Assembly (NCBI RefSeq): GCF_046000175.1
Contig: NZ_JBEOMB010000032.1
Location: 14,255-78,254 of the forward strand
Direction: 5' to 3'
Length of the DNA stretch: 64,000 bases
Source: Rhodoplanes sp046000175
GTDB lineage: Bacteria > Pseudomonadota > Alphaproteobacteria > Rhizobiales > Xanthobacteraceae
A program made the translations under genes and the position numbers. The notes under the pieces were generated by a model that was not told the origin of the DNA, ran no database searches, and saw only the letters and a list, made by a program, of their open reading frames with translations. Every line of letters starts with the position of its first letter. Position 1 is the first letter of the stretch. Shown piece by piece: positions 22,098-30,766 of the stretch.

Positions 22098-22406
22098 GGT
22101 CGGAAATCCTTGAAGCGGAAGTCGGAAAAAACGGACCCTTCGTCTGGCGACTCGGATGTCCCCTGTCAATAGCGCCGGCGCGGTGCCGGACAGCCATGTC
22201 GGGTGATTCGTGCCGGCCCTGCCGGCGGTCGGTCGGCCGGTCGCCCTATGGGGCTGCCGCGCTCCGGGTGAAAGGTCGACGTCGGCGGAGTCGGCGGCCT
22301 GGTCCCGCCCGGCGGCGGCTCCGAGATTCCTGTGGGCGGGACCGGCGATCCCCGGTAAGACAGCCCGCTTTCCGATTGCTCGCCGCCGTTTCCCGGGGTC
22401 CCGCTC
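22098..22406. other. Intergenic region upstream of aroA
   Basis: These 309 bases lie between the divergent zinc-ribbon gene and aroA. They are GC-rich with short CGGTCGGTCGG-type repeats. No gene or clear promoter was recognised. Confidence 0.4.
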
Positions 22407-23753
22407 ATGTCCTCGACCGCCGCCCTCATGCCTCTCACCGCCCGCGGTGCCCGCCCGCTCGCCGGCCGCGTCCGCGTGCCCGGCGACAAGTCGATCTCGC
22501 ACCGGGCACTGATTCTCGGCGCGCTGTCGGTCGGCCGCACCACCGTCACGGGCCTGCTGGAGGGCGAGGACGTGCTGGCGACCGGCAAGGCGATGAGCCT
22601 GCTCGGCGCCACCGTGGCCCGCACCGGGCCGGGCGCCTGGTCCGTGGACGGCGTCGGGGTGGGGGGCTTCGCGGCGCCGCCCGAGACGCTCGACTTCGGC
22701 AATGCCGGCACCGGCTCCCGGCTGGTGATGGGCGCCGTCGCCGGCTGCCCGGTGACGGCGATGTTCGACGGCGACGCCTCGCTGCGCCGCCGGCCGATGC
22801 GCCGCATCCTCGATCCGCTGGTGAAGATGGGCGCGACCGTGCTGCAGGCCGCCGAGGGTGATCGCCTGCCGATCATGCTCGCCGGCGCCCGCGACCCGCT
22901 GCCGATCGTCTACGCGACGCCGGTGCCCTCCGCCCAGGTGAAGTCGGCTGTGCTGCTCGCCGGCCTGTCGGCGCCGGGCGAGACCGTGGTGATCGAGAGC
23001 GAGGCGACCCGCGACCACACGGAGAAGATGCTGCTGCACTTCGGGGCGACCGTGACGGTGGTGCCGGACGGCGCGCACGGGCGGCGAATCACCCTGAAGG
23101 GTCAGCCGGAGCTGCACGGCGCCGACGTCGTGGTGCCGGCCGACCCGTCCTCGGCGGCGTTCCCGCTGGTCGCGGCGCTGCTGGTGCCGGGCTCCGACAT
23201 CGTGCTGGAGACCGTGATGACCAACCCGCTGCGCACCGGGCTGATCGCCACGCTGCGCGAGATGGGCGCGTCGATCGAGGAGGTCGACGCCCGCGAGGAC
23301 GGCGGCGAGGCGATGGCGGACCTGCGGGTGCGGTTCTCGCAGCTCACCGGCGTCGAGGTGCCGCCCGAGCGGGCGCCGGCCATGATCGACGAGTACCCGG
23401 TGCTCGCCGTCGCCGCCGCCTTCGCCCGCGGCACCACGGTGATGCGCGGCCTCAAGGAGCTGCGGGTGAAGGAATCCGACCGGCTCGCTGCCACGGCCGA
23501 TCTGCTGCGCGTCAACGGCGTCACGGTGACGATCGACGGCGACGACATGATCGTCGAGGGGTTTGGGGGCAAGGGCCGTCCGCCCGGCGGCGGCACGGTC
23601 GCCACCCACATGGATCACCGCATCGCCATGTCGGCTTTGGTGATGGGCCTCGCCACCGAGAGGCCCGTCGCGGTCGACGACGCCGCCTTCATCGCCACGA
23701 GCTTCCCGGGCTTCGTCGAGACGATGCGCGGGCTCGGCGCCGACATCGGGTAG
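22407..23753 (+). CDS. aroA: 3-phosphoshikimate 1-carboxyvinyltransferase (EPSP synthase, class II)
   Basis: A 448-residue EPSP synthase joining PEP to shikimate-3-phosphate in chorismate synthesis. Visible blocks are VPGDKSISHRALILGAL (phosphate binding), LDFGNAGTGSRLVMG, GDASLRRRPM, PVPSAQVKSAVLLAGL, EATRDHTEKML and LKELRVKESDRL. The RRPMRRILDPL and TRDHTEKML wording is class II, as in Agrobacterium CP4. In CP4 the loop is NAATG and its Ala gives glyphosate tolerance; here it is NAGTG, so normal sensitivity is expected. In alphaproteobacteria aroA usually leads cmk and rpsA; here other genes intervene. Confidence 0.95.
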   Translation: MSSTAALMPLTARGARPLAGRVRVPGDKSISHRALILGALSVGRTTVTGLLEGEDVLATGKAMSLLGATVARTGPGAWSVDGVGVGGFAAPPETLDFGNAGTGSRLVMGAVAGCPVTAMFDGDASLRRRPMRRILDPLVKMGATVLQAAEGDRLPIMLAGARDPLPIVYATPVPSAQVKSAVLLAGLSAPGETVVIESEATRDHTEKMLLHFGATVTVVPDGAHGRRITLKGQPELHGADVVVPADPSSAAFPLVAALLVPGSDIVLETVMTNPLRTGLIATLREMGASIEEVDAREDGGEAMADLRVRFSQLTGVEVPPERAPAMIDEYPVLAVAAAFARGTTVMRGLKELRVKESDRLAATADLLRVNGVTVTIDGDDMIVEGFGGKGRPPGGGTVATHMDHRIAMSALVMGLATERPVAVDDAAFIATSFPGFVETMRGLGADIG

Positions 23754-23761
23754 GAGCGAAT

Positions 23762-23836
23762 CGTAGCCCGCATGGAGCGAAGCGGAATGCGGGGGCAGGG
23801 CCGTCCCGCATTCCGCTGCGCTCCATGCGGGCTACG
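23762..23836. repeat. Long palindromic intergenic repeat
   Basis: CGTAGCCCGCATGGAGCGAA at the left and its complement (TGCGCTCCATGCGGGCTACG) at the right flank a short centre, forming a nearly perfect hairpin of about 30 bp per arm. The same repeat type is scattered in many proteobacterial genomes. Placed between convergent aroA and cfa, it could act as a bidirectional terminator. Confidence 0.85.
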
Positions 23837-23844
23837 CCGCCGTC

Positions 23845-25227
23845 TCACCGCGGCTTCACACTCGATCGCACCGGGGTCGGCACGGCGCGGCCGCCGTTCG
23901 GGGCCGCCGACGGCGCTCCGGCCGCCGTGTCGCGATACAGATCCGCCCGGGTCGGCGGCAGGCCGGAGGGGCCGCGGCGGCGCTTCGACGCGAGCGTCTG
24001 GTAGAGCCCGACCGTGTTGCGCTCGAAGGCGATCGCGCAGGCCGCCAGATAGGCGATCCACATCCGCGTCTTGACCTCGCCGACCTCGGCGACCGCGGCC
24101 GCCTCGTTGGCGACCAGCCGGTCGTGCCAGAGCTTGCAGGTCTTCCAGTAGTGCTCGCGCAGCTGCTCGACGTCGTGCACCTCGAAGCCGTGCCGCTCCA
24201 GCATCGTCACGGTGTTGCCGATGTGGTCGAGCTCGCCGCCCGGAAAGATGTACTTGGTCAGCAGCGCGAACTCGGCGCGCTTCTTGCGGAAGGTCTTGTC
24301 GTCGCGCTTGGCGGGCCGGGTGATGGCGTGGTGCAGGAACAGCCCGCCCGGAACCAGCACGCGGTTCACGGTGTCGTAGTAGGTCGGGTAGTTGTCGATC
24401 CCGATATGCTCCTGGATGCCGATCGCCGCGACCTTGTCGTACTGGCCGTCGACCGTCGAGTAGTCGCGCAGCTCGATCGTCACGCGGTCCTCGAGCCCGA
24501 GGCGGCGGACCTTCTCCTGGCCCCAGGCGACCTGCTGCTCGGAGAGCGTGACGCCGTGCGCGATCACGCCATAGTGCTGCGCCGCGTAGCAAGAGAGCGC
24601 GCCCCAGCCGCAGCCGACGTCCAGGAGCCGCTCGCCCGGCTTCAGGCGAAGCTTGCGGCAGATGTGCTCCAGCTTGTCGCGCTGGATGGTGTCGACGTCG
24701 TTGTCCCAGTCGGTGCAGTAGCCGCACGTGTAGACCATCTCGCGGTCGAGCCAGAGCGCGTAGAAGGCGTTCGAGACGTCGTAGTGATAGGCGATGTTCT
24801 TCTTGTTCTCGGACGGCGCGCCGCTGCTCGGCGCCTCGTCGGGCGTCTCCTCGAGCGGCCACGGGCCGCCGCGCGACACCGTGAAGAAGCGCGCCGCGGT
24901 CGTCAGCGTCAGCGTCTTGTCGAGGGTCTTCAGGAAGTCCTTGGTGCGCACCTTGGGGCGCTGCTTGACGAGATCGAAGATCGTCCCGTTGACGAGCGCG
25001 ATGCGCCCGGCCGCCCACAGGTTCGCGAGCGTCTCCAGGTTCGGCCGGCGCACCAGCGCGGCGACGGCGCCCTCGTCGGCGATCCGCACCGCCAGCGCCT
25101 CGGGCGCGAGATCGTCCGGCACCCGTGCGCCGTCCCACAGCACGAAGCCGATGTCGAGCGCCAGCCGCTCGCGCGCATGGGCGAGGAGCTTTCCGAAGCT
25201 GTCGAGGCGCCGTGCGGCCGCGTCCAT
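23845..25227 (-). CDS. cfa: Cyclopropane-fatty-acyl-phospholipid synthase
   Basis: A 460-residue SAM-dependent enzyme that adds a methylene across double bonds of membrane phospholipid acyl chains. The SAM site is RLLDVGCGWGALSCYAA; downstream are GVTLSEQQ, EHIGIDNYPTYYDTV and FLHHAITRP, followed by YIFPGGELD near residue 350, all typical of Cfa. An SCP-like N-terminal lobe (residues 1-130) precedes the catalytic domain. ATG 25227 follows GGGGGA. A proline/basic tail after residue 415 is poorly conserved. It is antisense to and inserted between aroA and cmk, interrupting an otherwise common gene order. Confidence 0.9.
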   Translation of the reverse strand: MDAAARRLDSFGKLLAHARERLALDIGFVLWDGARVPDDLAPEALAVRIADEGAVAALVRRPNLETLANLWAAGRIALVNGTIFDLVKQRPKVRTKDFLKTLDKTLTLTTAARFFTVSRGGPWPLEETPDEAPSSGAPSENKKNIAYHYDVSNAFYALWLDREMVYTCGYCTDWDNDVDTIQRDKLEHICRKLRLKPGERLLDVGCGWGALSCYAAQHYGVIAHGVTLSEQQVAWGQEKVRRLGLEDRVTIELRDYSTVDGQYDKVAAIGIQEHIGIDNYPTYYDTVNRVLVPGGLFLHHAITRPAKRDDKTFRKKRAEFALLTKYIFPGGELDHIGNTVTMLERHGFEVHDVEQLREHYWKTCKLWHDRLVANEAAAVAEVGEVKTRMWIAYLAACAIAFERNTVGLYQTLASKRRRGPSGLPPTRADLYRDTAAGAPSAAPNGGRAVPTPVRSSVKPR

Positions 25228-25365
25228 GATGTCCCCCTTCACAACGGCCCGGGATACAACCGGGCGGGGGGATATTGCAGAAGTGTGTCCGGCATGGAAT
25301 AGCCTGCCGGCCCGACGGCGACCCCCGGCGCCCCGCGGCTGGTGCAACGGGTTGACGAACAAGAC

Positions 25366-25989
25366 ATGATCATCGCCATCGACGGGCCGGCGGCGTCCGG
25401 CAAGGGGACGCTCGGCAAGCGCCTCGCCATCCATTACGGGCTGCGCCATCTCGACACCGGGCTGTTGTATCGGGCCGTGGCGCACGCGGTCCTCGCGGCC
25501 GGTCACGCCCCGGACGACCGCGAGAAGGCGGCGGCCGCCGCGCAGGCGCTCGATCCGACCGGCTTCGACGAGACGGTGCTGAAGAGCCAAGTCGTCGGCG
25601 AGGCGTCGTCGATCGTCTCGGCGATCCCGGAGGTGCGCGCCGCCCTGTTCGACTTCCAGCAGGAGTTCGCCGCGACCCCGCCCGGCGCCGTGCTCGATGG
25701 CCGCGACATCGGCACGGTGATCTGCCCGCAGGCCGACGTGAAGATCTTCGTCACCGCCTCACCCGAAGCGCGGGCGCATCGCCGCTGGCTGGAGTTTTCC
25801 GCGCGCGGGCTCGCGATCGAGGAGGCCGAGGTGCTGGCCGACATTCGCCGGCGCGACGCGCGCGACTCCGGCCGCGCCGTCGCCCCGCTGGTCGCCGCCG
25901 CCGACGCGCATGTGCTCGACACCACGGCGCTCGACGTCGAGGCGGCGGTGGCCGCCGCGATCGCGCTGGTCGAGGCGCGGCGGGGCTGA
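25366..25989 (+). CDS. cmk: Cytidylate kinase
   Basis: A 207-residue (d)CMP kinase. The P-loop is IDGPAASGKGTLGKRLA at residues 4-20, followed by LDTGLLYRAVA (CMP-binding helix) and LDGRDIGTVICPQADVKIFV. The lid is RRRDARDSGRAVAPL. The length is slightly short but complete. ATG 25366 is the family start; the frame runs 24 bases further up. It is separated from aroA by cfa and from rpsA by two antisense transglutaminase-like genes. Confidence 0.94.
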   Translation: MIIAIDGPAASGKGTLGKRLAIHYGLRHLDTGLLYRAVAHAVLAAGHAPDDREKAAAAAQALDPTGFDETVLKSQVVGEASSIVSAIPEVRAALFDFQQEFAATPPGAVLDGRDIGTVICPQADVKIFVTASPEARAHRRWLEFSARGLAIEEAEVLADIRRRDARDSGRAVAPLVAAADAHVLDTTALDVEAAVAAAIALVEARRG

Positions 25990-26004
25990 CGGGCGCCGCC
26001 CGTT

Positions 26005-26175
26005 CCCTCTCCCCGCTGCGCGGGTTGTTTCCCTCGCCCCGCGAAGCGGGGAGAGGGTGGCTCGCCGCGAAGCGGCGAGTCGGGTGAGGGGCAACGGCGC
26101 CGGCCGTCGTGTGGAGACGCCCCCTCACCCGCCGCGCTGCGCGCGTCGACCTCTCCCCGCACAAGGGGGGAGGTG
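26005..26175. repeat. Mosaic palindromic repeats (CCCTCACCC / GCTTCGCGGGG type)
   Basis: Several nested inverted repeats occur: CTCTCCCCGC near 26009 pairs with GCGGGGAGAG near 26047, CTCGCCGCGAAGCGGCGAG (26061-26079) is self-complementary, and CCCCTCACCC near 26124 complements GGGTGAGGGG near 26083. Such mosaics are frequent between genes in Hyphomicrobiales. Here they fill the gap between convergent cmk and a transglutaminase-like gene. Confidence 0.8.
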
Positions 26176-26195
26176 ACCCTCGGCGCTTCGGGTCC

Positions 26196-27002
26196 TCACT
26201 CCACCTCGTCGGTGATCACCGTGAAGTTCGCCAGATCGGCGCGGCCGAACGAGGTCGAGATCGCGACGTCGGTCGCGTCGCGGCCGCGGGCGACGAGAAT
26301 CCGGCCGATGCGCGGCACGTTGTGGCGGGCGTCGAACGTGTACCAGCGGCCGCCCAGATAGGCCTCGAACCAGGCGGAAAAATCCATCGGCTGCGGGTCC
26401 TTCGGCACGCCGATGTCGCCCAGATAGCCGGTGCAGTAGCGCGCCGGGATGTTCATGCAGCGGCAGAACGTGATGGCGAGATGGGCGAAGTCGCGGCAGA
26501 CGCCGAGCCGCTCGGAATGCCCCTCGGCGGCCGTGCGGGTCGAGCGCGCCTGCATGTAGTCGAAGGTCAGGTGGTCGTGGACGTAGTCGCAGATCGCCTG
26601 CACCCGGGCCCAGCCCGGCGGCGTCCCGGCGAACAGCGACCACGCCTGCTCGGCGAGATGCTCGGTGTCGCAGTAGCGGCTGCCGAGCAGGTAGACGAGC
26701 GTGTCGTCCGGCAGATCCTGGACGGCGACCTGGGGGGCGTCGGGAGCCACCTCGTCGGGCCGGCCGCTGTCGGCCACCAGGAAGTCGGCGGAGAACCGCA
26801 CCCGGCCGGCCGGCGCGACGATGCGGGTGCAGGCATTGCCGAACGGGTCCTCGTAGGTGCGGGTCGGCAGCGGCGGGTCGAAGGTGATGTGCTGCGGGCT
26901 CAGGAGGTCGCCGATGCGCGAGGCGTGCACCGACACCAGGAGGATCATCGGGGTGGGCTGCGGACAGTCGAAGGCGATGTCGTAGCCGGCACGGATTTTC
27001 AC
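26196..27002 (-). CDS. Transglutaminase-like cysteine peptidase family protein
   Basis: 268 residues starting at GTG 27002 (VKIRAGYDIAFDCPQPTPM). The N-terminal beta-domain is followed by a transglutaminase core with Cys in LGVCRDFAHLAITFCRC, His/Asp in WYTFDARHNVPRIGR, and the shared FEAYLGGRW strand. The family hydrolyses or crosslinks amide bonds; bacterial members of this type are uncharacterised and often occur in pairs. A second relative lies 366 bases upstream in the same direction. An upstream in-frame extension exists but lacks conservation. It is cytoplasmic by sequence. Confidence 0.82.
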   Translation of the reverse strand: MKIRAGYDIAFDCPQPTPMILLVSVHASRIGDLLSPQHITFDPPLPTRTYEDPFGNACTRIVAPAGRVRFSADFLVADSGRPDEVAPDAPQVAVQDLPDDTLVYLLGSRYCDTEHLAEQAWSLFAGTPPGWARVQAICDYVHDHLTFDYMQARSTRTAAEGHSERLGVCRDFAHLAITFCRCMNIPARYCTGYLGDIGVPKDPQPMDFSAWFEAYLGGRWYTFDARHNVPRIGRILVARGRDATDVAISTSFGRADLANFTVITDEVE

Positions 27003-27140
27003 GCGACAGGGTCTCCGGTTAGCGGGGCACGGTCGTCTCGACGGAAAATGCAAGCGGGGTGCCAACGCCGAGCTGGCGGTTGATGTTTCGGCCCTGCTCG
27101 ACGGCACGGCGGAATTGGCCACATCGAGCGCCAGGCTCGT

Positions 27141-27332
27141 GGCTCACCCCCCTCCCTGTCCCTCCCCCACAAGGGGGGAGGGACGCAGGAGGCGCCACCT
27201 CGGCGCATTCGCGGTTCGGTCCGAGTGCACGTTCCGTCGTCGGCGCGTCTTGTCGTCTGACTCCGGCCCGGCGGCCCGCCGCAGCCGGCTCCCTCCCCCC
27301 TTGTGGGGGAGGGGTGGGGAGGGGGGTGAGCC
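27141..27332. repeat. Inverted repeat arms of about 42 bp
   Basis: GGCTCACCCCCCTCCCTGTC begins the left arm (27141-27182), and the right arm (27291-27332) ends with its near complement, GGGGAGGGGGGTGAGCC. The CCCTCCCCC(A)CAAGGGGGGAGGG core is also self-complementary. The roughly 110 bases between the arms look unique. It is probably another intergenic mosaic element that could fold into a large hairpin. Confidence 0.75.
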
Positions 27333-27368
27333 CAGGGCTCCGAGCTTCTTGGAGGCAGAGAGATCCGT

Positions 27369-28253
27369 TCACCCCTCGGCCGGGTCCTCCGACGTCACCT
27401 GGACCTCGACCGTCATGCCGAGCTCGTCGTCGGCGCTGCCGTGGAACGTGCCGGAGAGGGGGACGGCCTGCGACGGCAGCCGGGCGACGGCGACCCGGAC
27501 GAGGTCGCGGTTGCCGATGATGCCGTTGGTGGGGTCGAACTCCACCCAGCCGGCGCCCGGCAGGTAGACCTGGACCCAGGCATGGGTCGAGCCGCCGCCG
27601 AGATGGCGCGGCCCGTCGCGGGTCGGGACATAGAGATAGCCCGACACGAAGCGCGCCGCGAAGCCGAGCGCGCGCACCGCCTCGATCATGAACAGGGCGA
27701 AGTCCCGGCAGGTGCCGCGGCCGAGATGCAGGGTGGTCAGCGGGTCCTGGGTGCCGGATTCGGTGCGCCGGTTGTAGACGAAGCTCTCGCCGATCGCCGC
27801 CGTCAGGGTCATCAGCAGCCGGCCGGTCGGGGTGTCCTGACCGGGGCGGAGGAACCGCCGCGCCCAGCGCTCCAGCTCGCCATCCGGGTCGGGGCACTGG
27901 CGCACCATGTAGGGGGCGAGGTCGGGCGTCTCTTCGGGCGCGTAGGAGAACGGGTAGGTCTTGGCCCGCTCCTCGCTCTGGAAGTCGATCGGGTCGGGGA
28001 AGTGCTCGACCGCGATCCGGCTCTCGAAGACGAGCTCGTCGGCGTCGCGATCGAAACGGACCAGCGTCACGGCGTTGCCGAACGGGTCGTGCACCCAGCG
28101 CAGCGCGCTCGGCCGCGGCGAGATCGTCATCGTCGCCTCGATCAGCCGCTGGTCGTAGGAGTCGCGCGGCCGGAACATCATCCGGTGCTCGCCGAAGCCG
28201 ACCGGCCTGCGATACCGGTAGGTCGTGAGGTGGCGCACCTTCAGGACGGTCAT
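27369..28253 (-). CDS. Transglutaminase-like protein with N-terminal TGc-associated domain
   Basis: 294 residues starting MTVLKVRHLTTYRYRRPVGF, the common start of the 'transglutaminase N-terminal region plus core' family. Catalytic Cys lies in LGRGTCRDFALFMIEAVRAL, His in GGGSTHAWVQVYLPG and Asp in GWVEFDPTNG, so the full Cys-His-Asp triad is present. ATG 28253 was chosen over a long upstream frame because the family begins there. It is probably co-transcribed with the second transglutaminase-like gene. Functions are not established. Confidence 0.85.
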   Translation of the reverse strand: MTVLKVRHLTTYRYRRPVGFGEHRMMFRPRDSYDQRLIEATMTISPRPSALRWVHDPFGNAVTLVRFDRDADELVFESRIAVEHFPDPIDFQSEERAKTYPFSYAPEETPDLAPYMVRQCPDPDGELERWARRFLRPGQDTPTGRLLMTLTAAIGESFVYNRRTESGTQDPLTTLHLGRGTCRDFALFMIEAVRALGFAARFVSGYLYVPTRDGPRHLGGGSTHAWVQVYLPGAGWVEFDPTNGIIGNRDLVRVAVARLPSQAVPLSGTFHGSADDELGMTVEVQVTSEDPAEG

Positions 28254-28756
28254 GGCCTCGGCGGTCTCGTTCCGGTAGTCGGGTGCGGCGCTCGCGCCTC
28301 CGAGCGTCGGTCGGCGCTGCAGCGCACAGTGCGCGCACAACTTAACGTCTTCCACGGCGATTGCGACGCCTTGCTCGGACCCCGGCGGATACGATATAGA
28401 CGCCGCAGTCCGGGCCGCCGACAACCTCGATGCGCGCCCCGAGCCGACGCATCCGCGCCGACCTGTCCGGAGCCTCCCACGAGGGCGCCGCCGGACGAGG
28501 CCGGCTGGTCGCGTTGAAAACGGATCGTCTTTCCTCACGACGGATCGATCCGGCTCCCGCGGCCTCGACGCTGCGGCACCCGGGCTCAGCATGTCCCGAC
28601 CGCTCGGTAGATCGGGCCGGCCCACGCATCTCGACCCATCCCATGACGGGAGGGAAGGGACGGCGTGGCAGCCGAAGGCTACGGGGCCTTCGGCCCGAGC
28701 GGTCATGCGGACGTTTCGCCAACACCAGCCCGCCGGCTGTCCCGTCAGGAGACTAC
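28254..28756. other. Long region upstream of rpsA
   Basis: 503 bases between the leftward transglutaminase-like gene and rpsA. Open frames here lack family features. It must hold the rpsA promoter and leader, and possibly an S1 autoregulatory site, but I cannot point to -35/-10 elements with confidence. Confidence 0.4.
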
Positions 28757-30466
28757 ATGGCTCAGACCGCTCACGCCACGAACGCCGCTCACGAAGATTT
28801 CGCGGCCATGCTCGAGGAATCCTTCACGCAGGGCAACCTGCACGAAGGCACCGTCATCAAGGGAACCGTCGTCGCGATCGAGAAGGATCTCGCGGTCATC
28901 GACGTCGGGCTGAAGACCGAGGGGCGCGTGGCGCTCCGCGAGTTCATGGGTCCCGGACGGCAGAACGAGGTCAAGGTCGGCGACACCGTCGAGGTCTACC
29001 TTGAGCGCGTCGAGAACGCGCTCGGCGAGGCCGTGCTGTCGCGCGACAAGGCACGCCGCGAGGAGAGCTGGGGCAAGCTCGAGCGCGCGTTCCAGAACAA
29101 CGAGAAGGTCCAGGGCGTCATCTTCAACCAGGTCAAGGGCGGCTTCACGGTCGATCTCGACGGCGCCGTCGCCTTCCTGCCGCGCTCGCAGGTCGACATC
29201 CGCCCGATCCGCGACGTCACCCCGCTGATGAACGTGCCGCAGCAGTTCCAGATCCTGAAGATGGATCGGCGCCGCGGCAACATCGTGGTGTCGCGCCGCA
29301 CCGTGCTGGAAGAGACCCGCGCCGAGCAGCGCCAGGAGCTGGTCCAGAACCTCGAGGAAGGCCAGGTCATCGACGGCGTGGTCAAGAACATCACCGATTA
29401 CGGTGCGTTCGTCGACCTCGGCGGCATCGACGGCCTGCTGCACGTGACCGACATCGCCTGGCGGCGTGTGAACCACCCGTCCGAGGTCTTGAACATCGGC
29501 CAGCAGGTCAAGGTCAAGATCATCAAGATCAACCACGAGACCCACCGCATCTCGCTCGGCATGAAGCAGCTTCAGGCCGATCCGTGGCAGGGTATCGAGG
29601 CGAAGTATCCGGTCCACACGCGGCTCAACGGCCGCGTCACGAACATCACCGACTACGGTGCGTTCGTCGAGCTGGAGCCGGGCATCGAGGGCCTCATCCA
29701 CGTCTCCGAGATGTCGTGGACCAAGAAGAACGTCCACCCGGGCAAGATCGTCTCCACCTCCCAGGAGGTCGAGGTGCAGGTGCTCGAGGTCGATCCGGTC
29801 AAGCGGCGCATCTCGCTCGGCCTCAAGCAGACCATGCGGAACCCGTGGGAGGTCTTCGTCGAGAAGTACCCGCCCGGCTCGGTGGTCGAGGGCGAGGTCA
29901 AGAACAAGACCGAGTTCGGCCTGTTCCTGGGTCTCGACGGCGACGTCGACGGCATGGTCCACCTGTCCGACCTCGACTGGAAGCGTCCGGGCGAGCAGGT
30001 GATCGAGGAGTTCAAGAAGGGCGACCACGTGCGCGCCCAGGTCCTCGACGTCGACGTCGACAAGGAGCGCATCTCGCTCGGCATCAAGCAGCTCGAGGGC
30101 GACCCCTTCGCGGAAGCCGGCGACGTCCGCAAGGGCGCCGTGGTGACCTGCGAGGTGACCGAGGTGAAGGAAGGCGGCATCGACGTGAAGATCGTCGGCA
30201 CCGACCTCGCCGCGTTCATCAAGCGCAACGAACTCGCCCGCGACCGCTCCGAGCAGCGCCCCGACCGCTTCGCGGTCGGCCAGAAGGTCGACGCCCGCGT
30301 CACCCAGTTCGACCGCAAGTCGCACAAGGTGCAGGTGTCGATCAAGGCGCTCGAGGTGGCCGAGGAGAAGGAGGCGATCGCCCAGTACGGCTCGTCCGAC
30401 TCCGGCGCGACGCTGGGCGACATTCTCGGCACCGCGCTCAAGCGCGCCAACGAGAAGAAGGACTGA
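28757..30466 (+). CDS. rpsA: 30S ribosomal protein S1
   Basis: 569 residues with six S1 RNA-binding domains in a row. The repeats are seen in GVVKNITDYGAFVDLGGIDG, then GRVTNITDYGAFVELEPGIEG, GEVKNKTEFGLFLGLDG and GAVVTCEVTEVKEGGIDVKI. S1 brings mRNAs with weak Shine-Dalgarno sequences to the 30S subunit. The start at ATG 28757 has AGGAG upstream and the typical alphaproteobacterial N-terminus (AHEDFAAMLEESF). A terminator-like hairpin follows at 30622. Confidence 0.97.
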   Translation: MAQTAHATNAAHEDFAAMLEESFTQGNLHEGTVIKGTVVAIEKDLAVIDVGLKTEGRVALREFMGPGRQNEVKVGDTVEVYLERVENALGEAVLSRDKARREESWGKLERAFQNNEKVQGVIFNQVKGGFTVDLDGAVAFLPRSQVDIRPIRDVTPLMNVPQQFQILKMDRRRGNIVVSRRTVLEETRAEQRQELVQNLEEGQVIDGVVKNITDYGAFVDLGGIDGLLHVTDIAWRRVNHPSEVLNIGQQVKVKIIKINHETHRISLGMKQLQADPWQGIEAKYPVHTRLNGRVTNITDYGAFVELEPGIEGLIHVSEMSWTKKNVHPGKIVSTSQEVEVQVLEVDPVKRRISLGLKQTMRNPWEVFVEKYPPGSVVEGEVKNKTEFGLFLGLDGDVDGMVHLSDLDWKRPGEQVIEEFKKGDHVRAQVLDVDVDKERISLGIKQLEGDPFAEAGDVRKGAVVTCEVTEVKEGGIDVKIVGTDLAAFIKRNELARDRSEQRPDRFAVGQKVDARVTQFDRKSHKVQVSIKALEVAEEKEAIAQYGSSDSGATLGDILGTALKRANEKKD

Positions 30467-30485
30467 TCGAACGCTGCACTGTTGT

Positions 30486-30594
30486 CATTCCGGGGCGCGG
30501 GCGCAGCCCGCGAACCCGGAATCCAACAACAGGCGCGGTGCTCTCGGCTGGGTTCCGGGTCTCGACTGCTGTCGCAGCCGAGCCCGGAACGACC
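30486..30594. repeat. Intergenic palindromic repeat, family A (copy 1)
   Basis: Begins CATTCCGGGGCGCGGGC and ends AGCCCGGAACGAC. The family consensus is CATTCCGGGGCGC...GAACCCGGAATCCA, a centre, then its complement. Three further copies lie at 44978, 54766 and 55564. This copy is the most diverged. Confidence 0.85.
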
Positions 30595-30621
30595 AGCGAG
30601 GAGAGATCAACGAATTGTTCA

Positions 30622-30653
30622 GGAACCGGCCGCGAAAGCGGCCGGTTCCGCAT
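30622..30653 (+). terminator. Terminator-like hairpin after rpsA
   Basis: GGAACCGGCCGC, a GAAA tetraloop and GCGGCCGGTTCC make a perfect 12-bp stem, followed by GCATTTT. The stem is strong and the U-run short. It probably ends rpsA transcription and separates it from sppA. Confidence 0.75.
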
Positions 30654-30766
30654 TTTCGGGGGCGCCCTCGTGTCGCGGCCGCCTTTCGGGCGCCCGATTT
30701 GTGCATAATTGCGGGAGACGGCGCCGGCGCGCTAGGGCGCGGGCCGGCCGGACCAGGGAATTCCCG

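Noticed and set aside
22680..22760. Glyphosate-tolerant EPSP synthase
   Set aside because: The class II loop reads NAGTG, not the NAATG of the tolerant CP4 enzyme.
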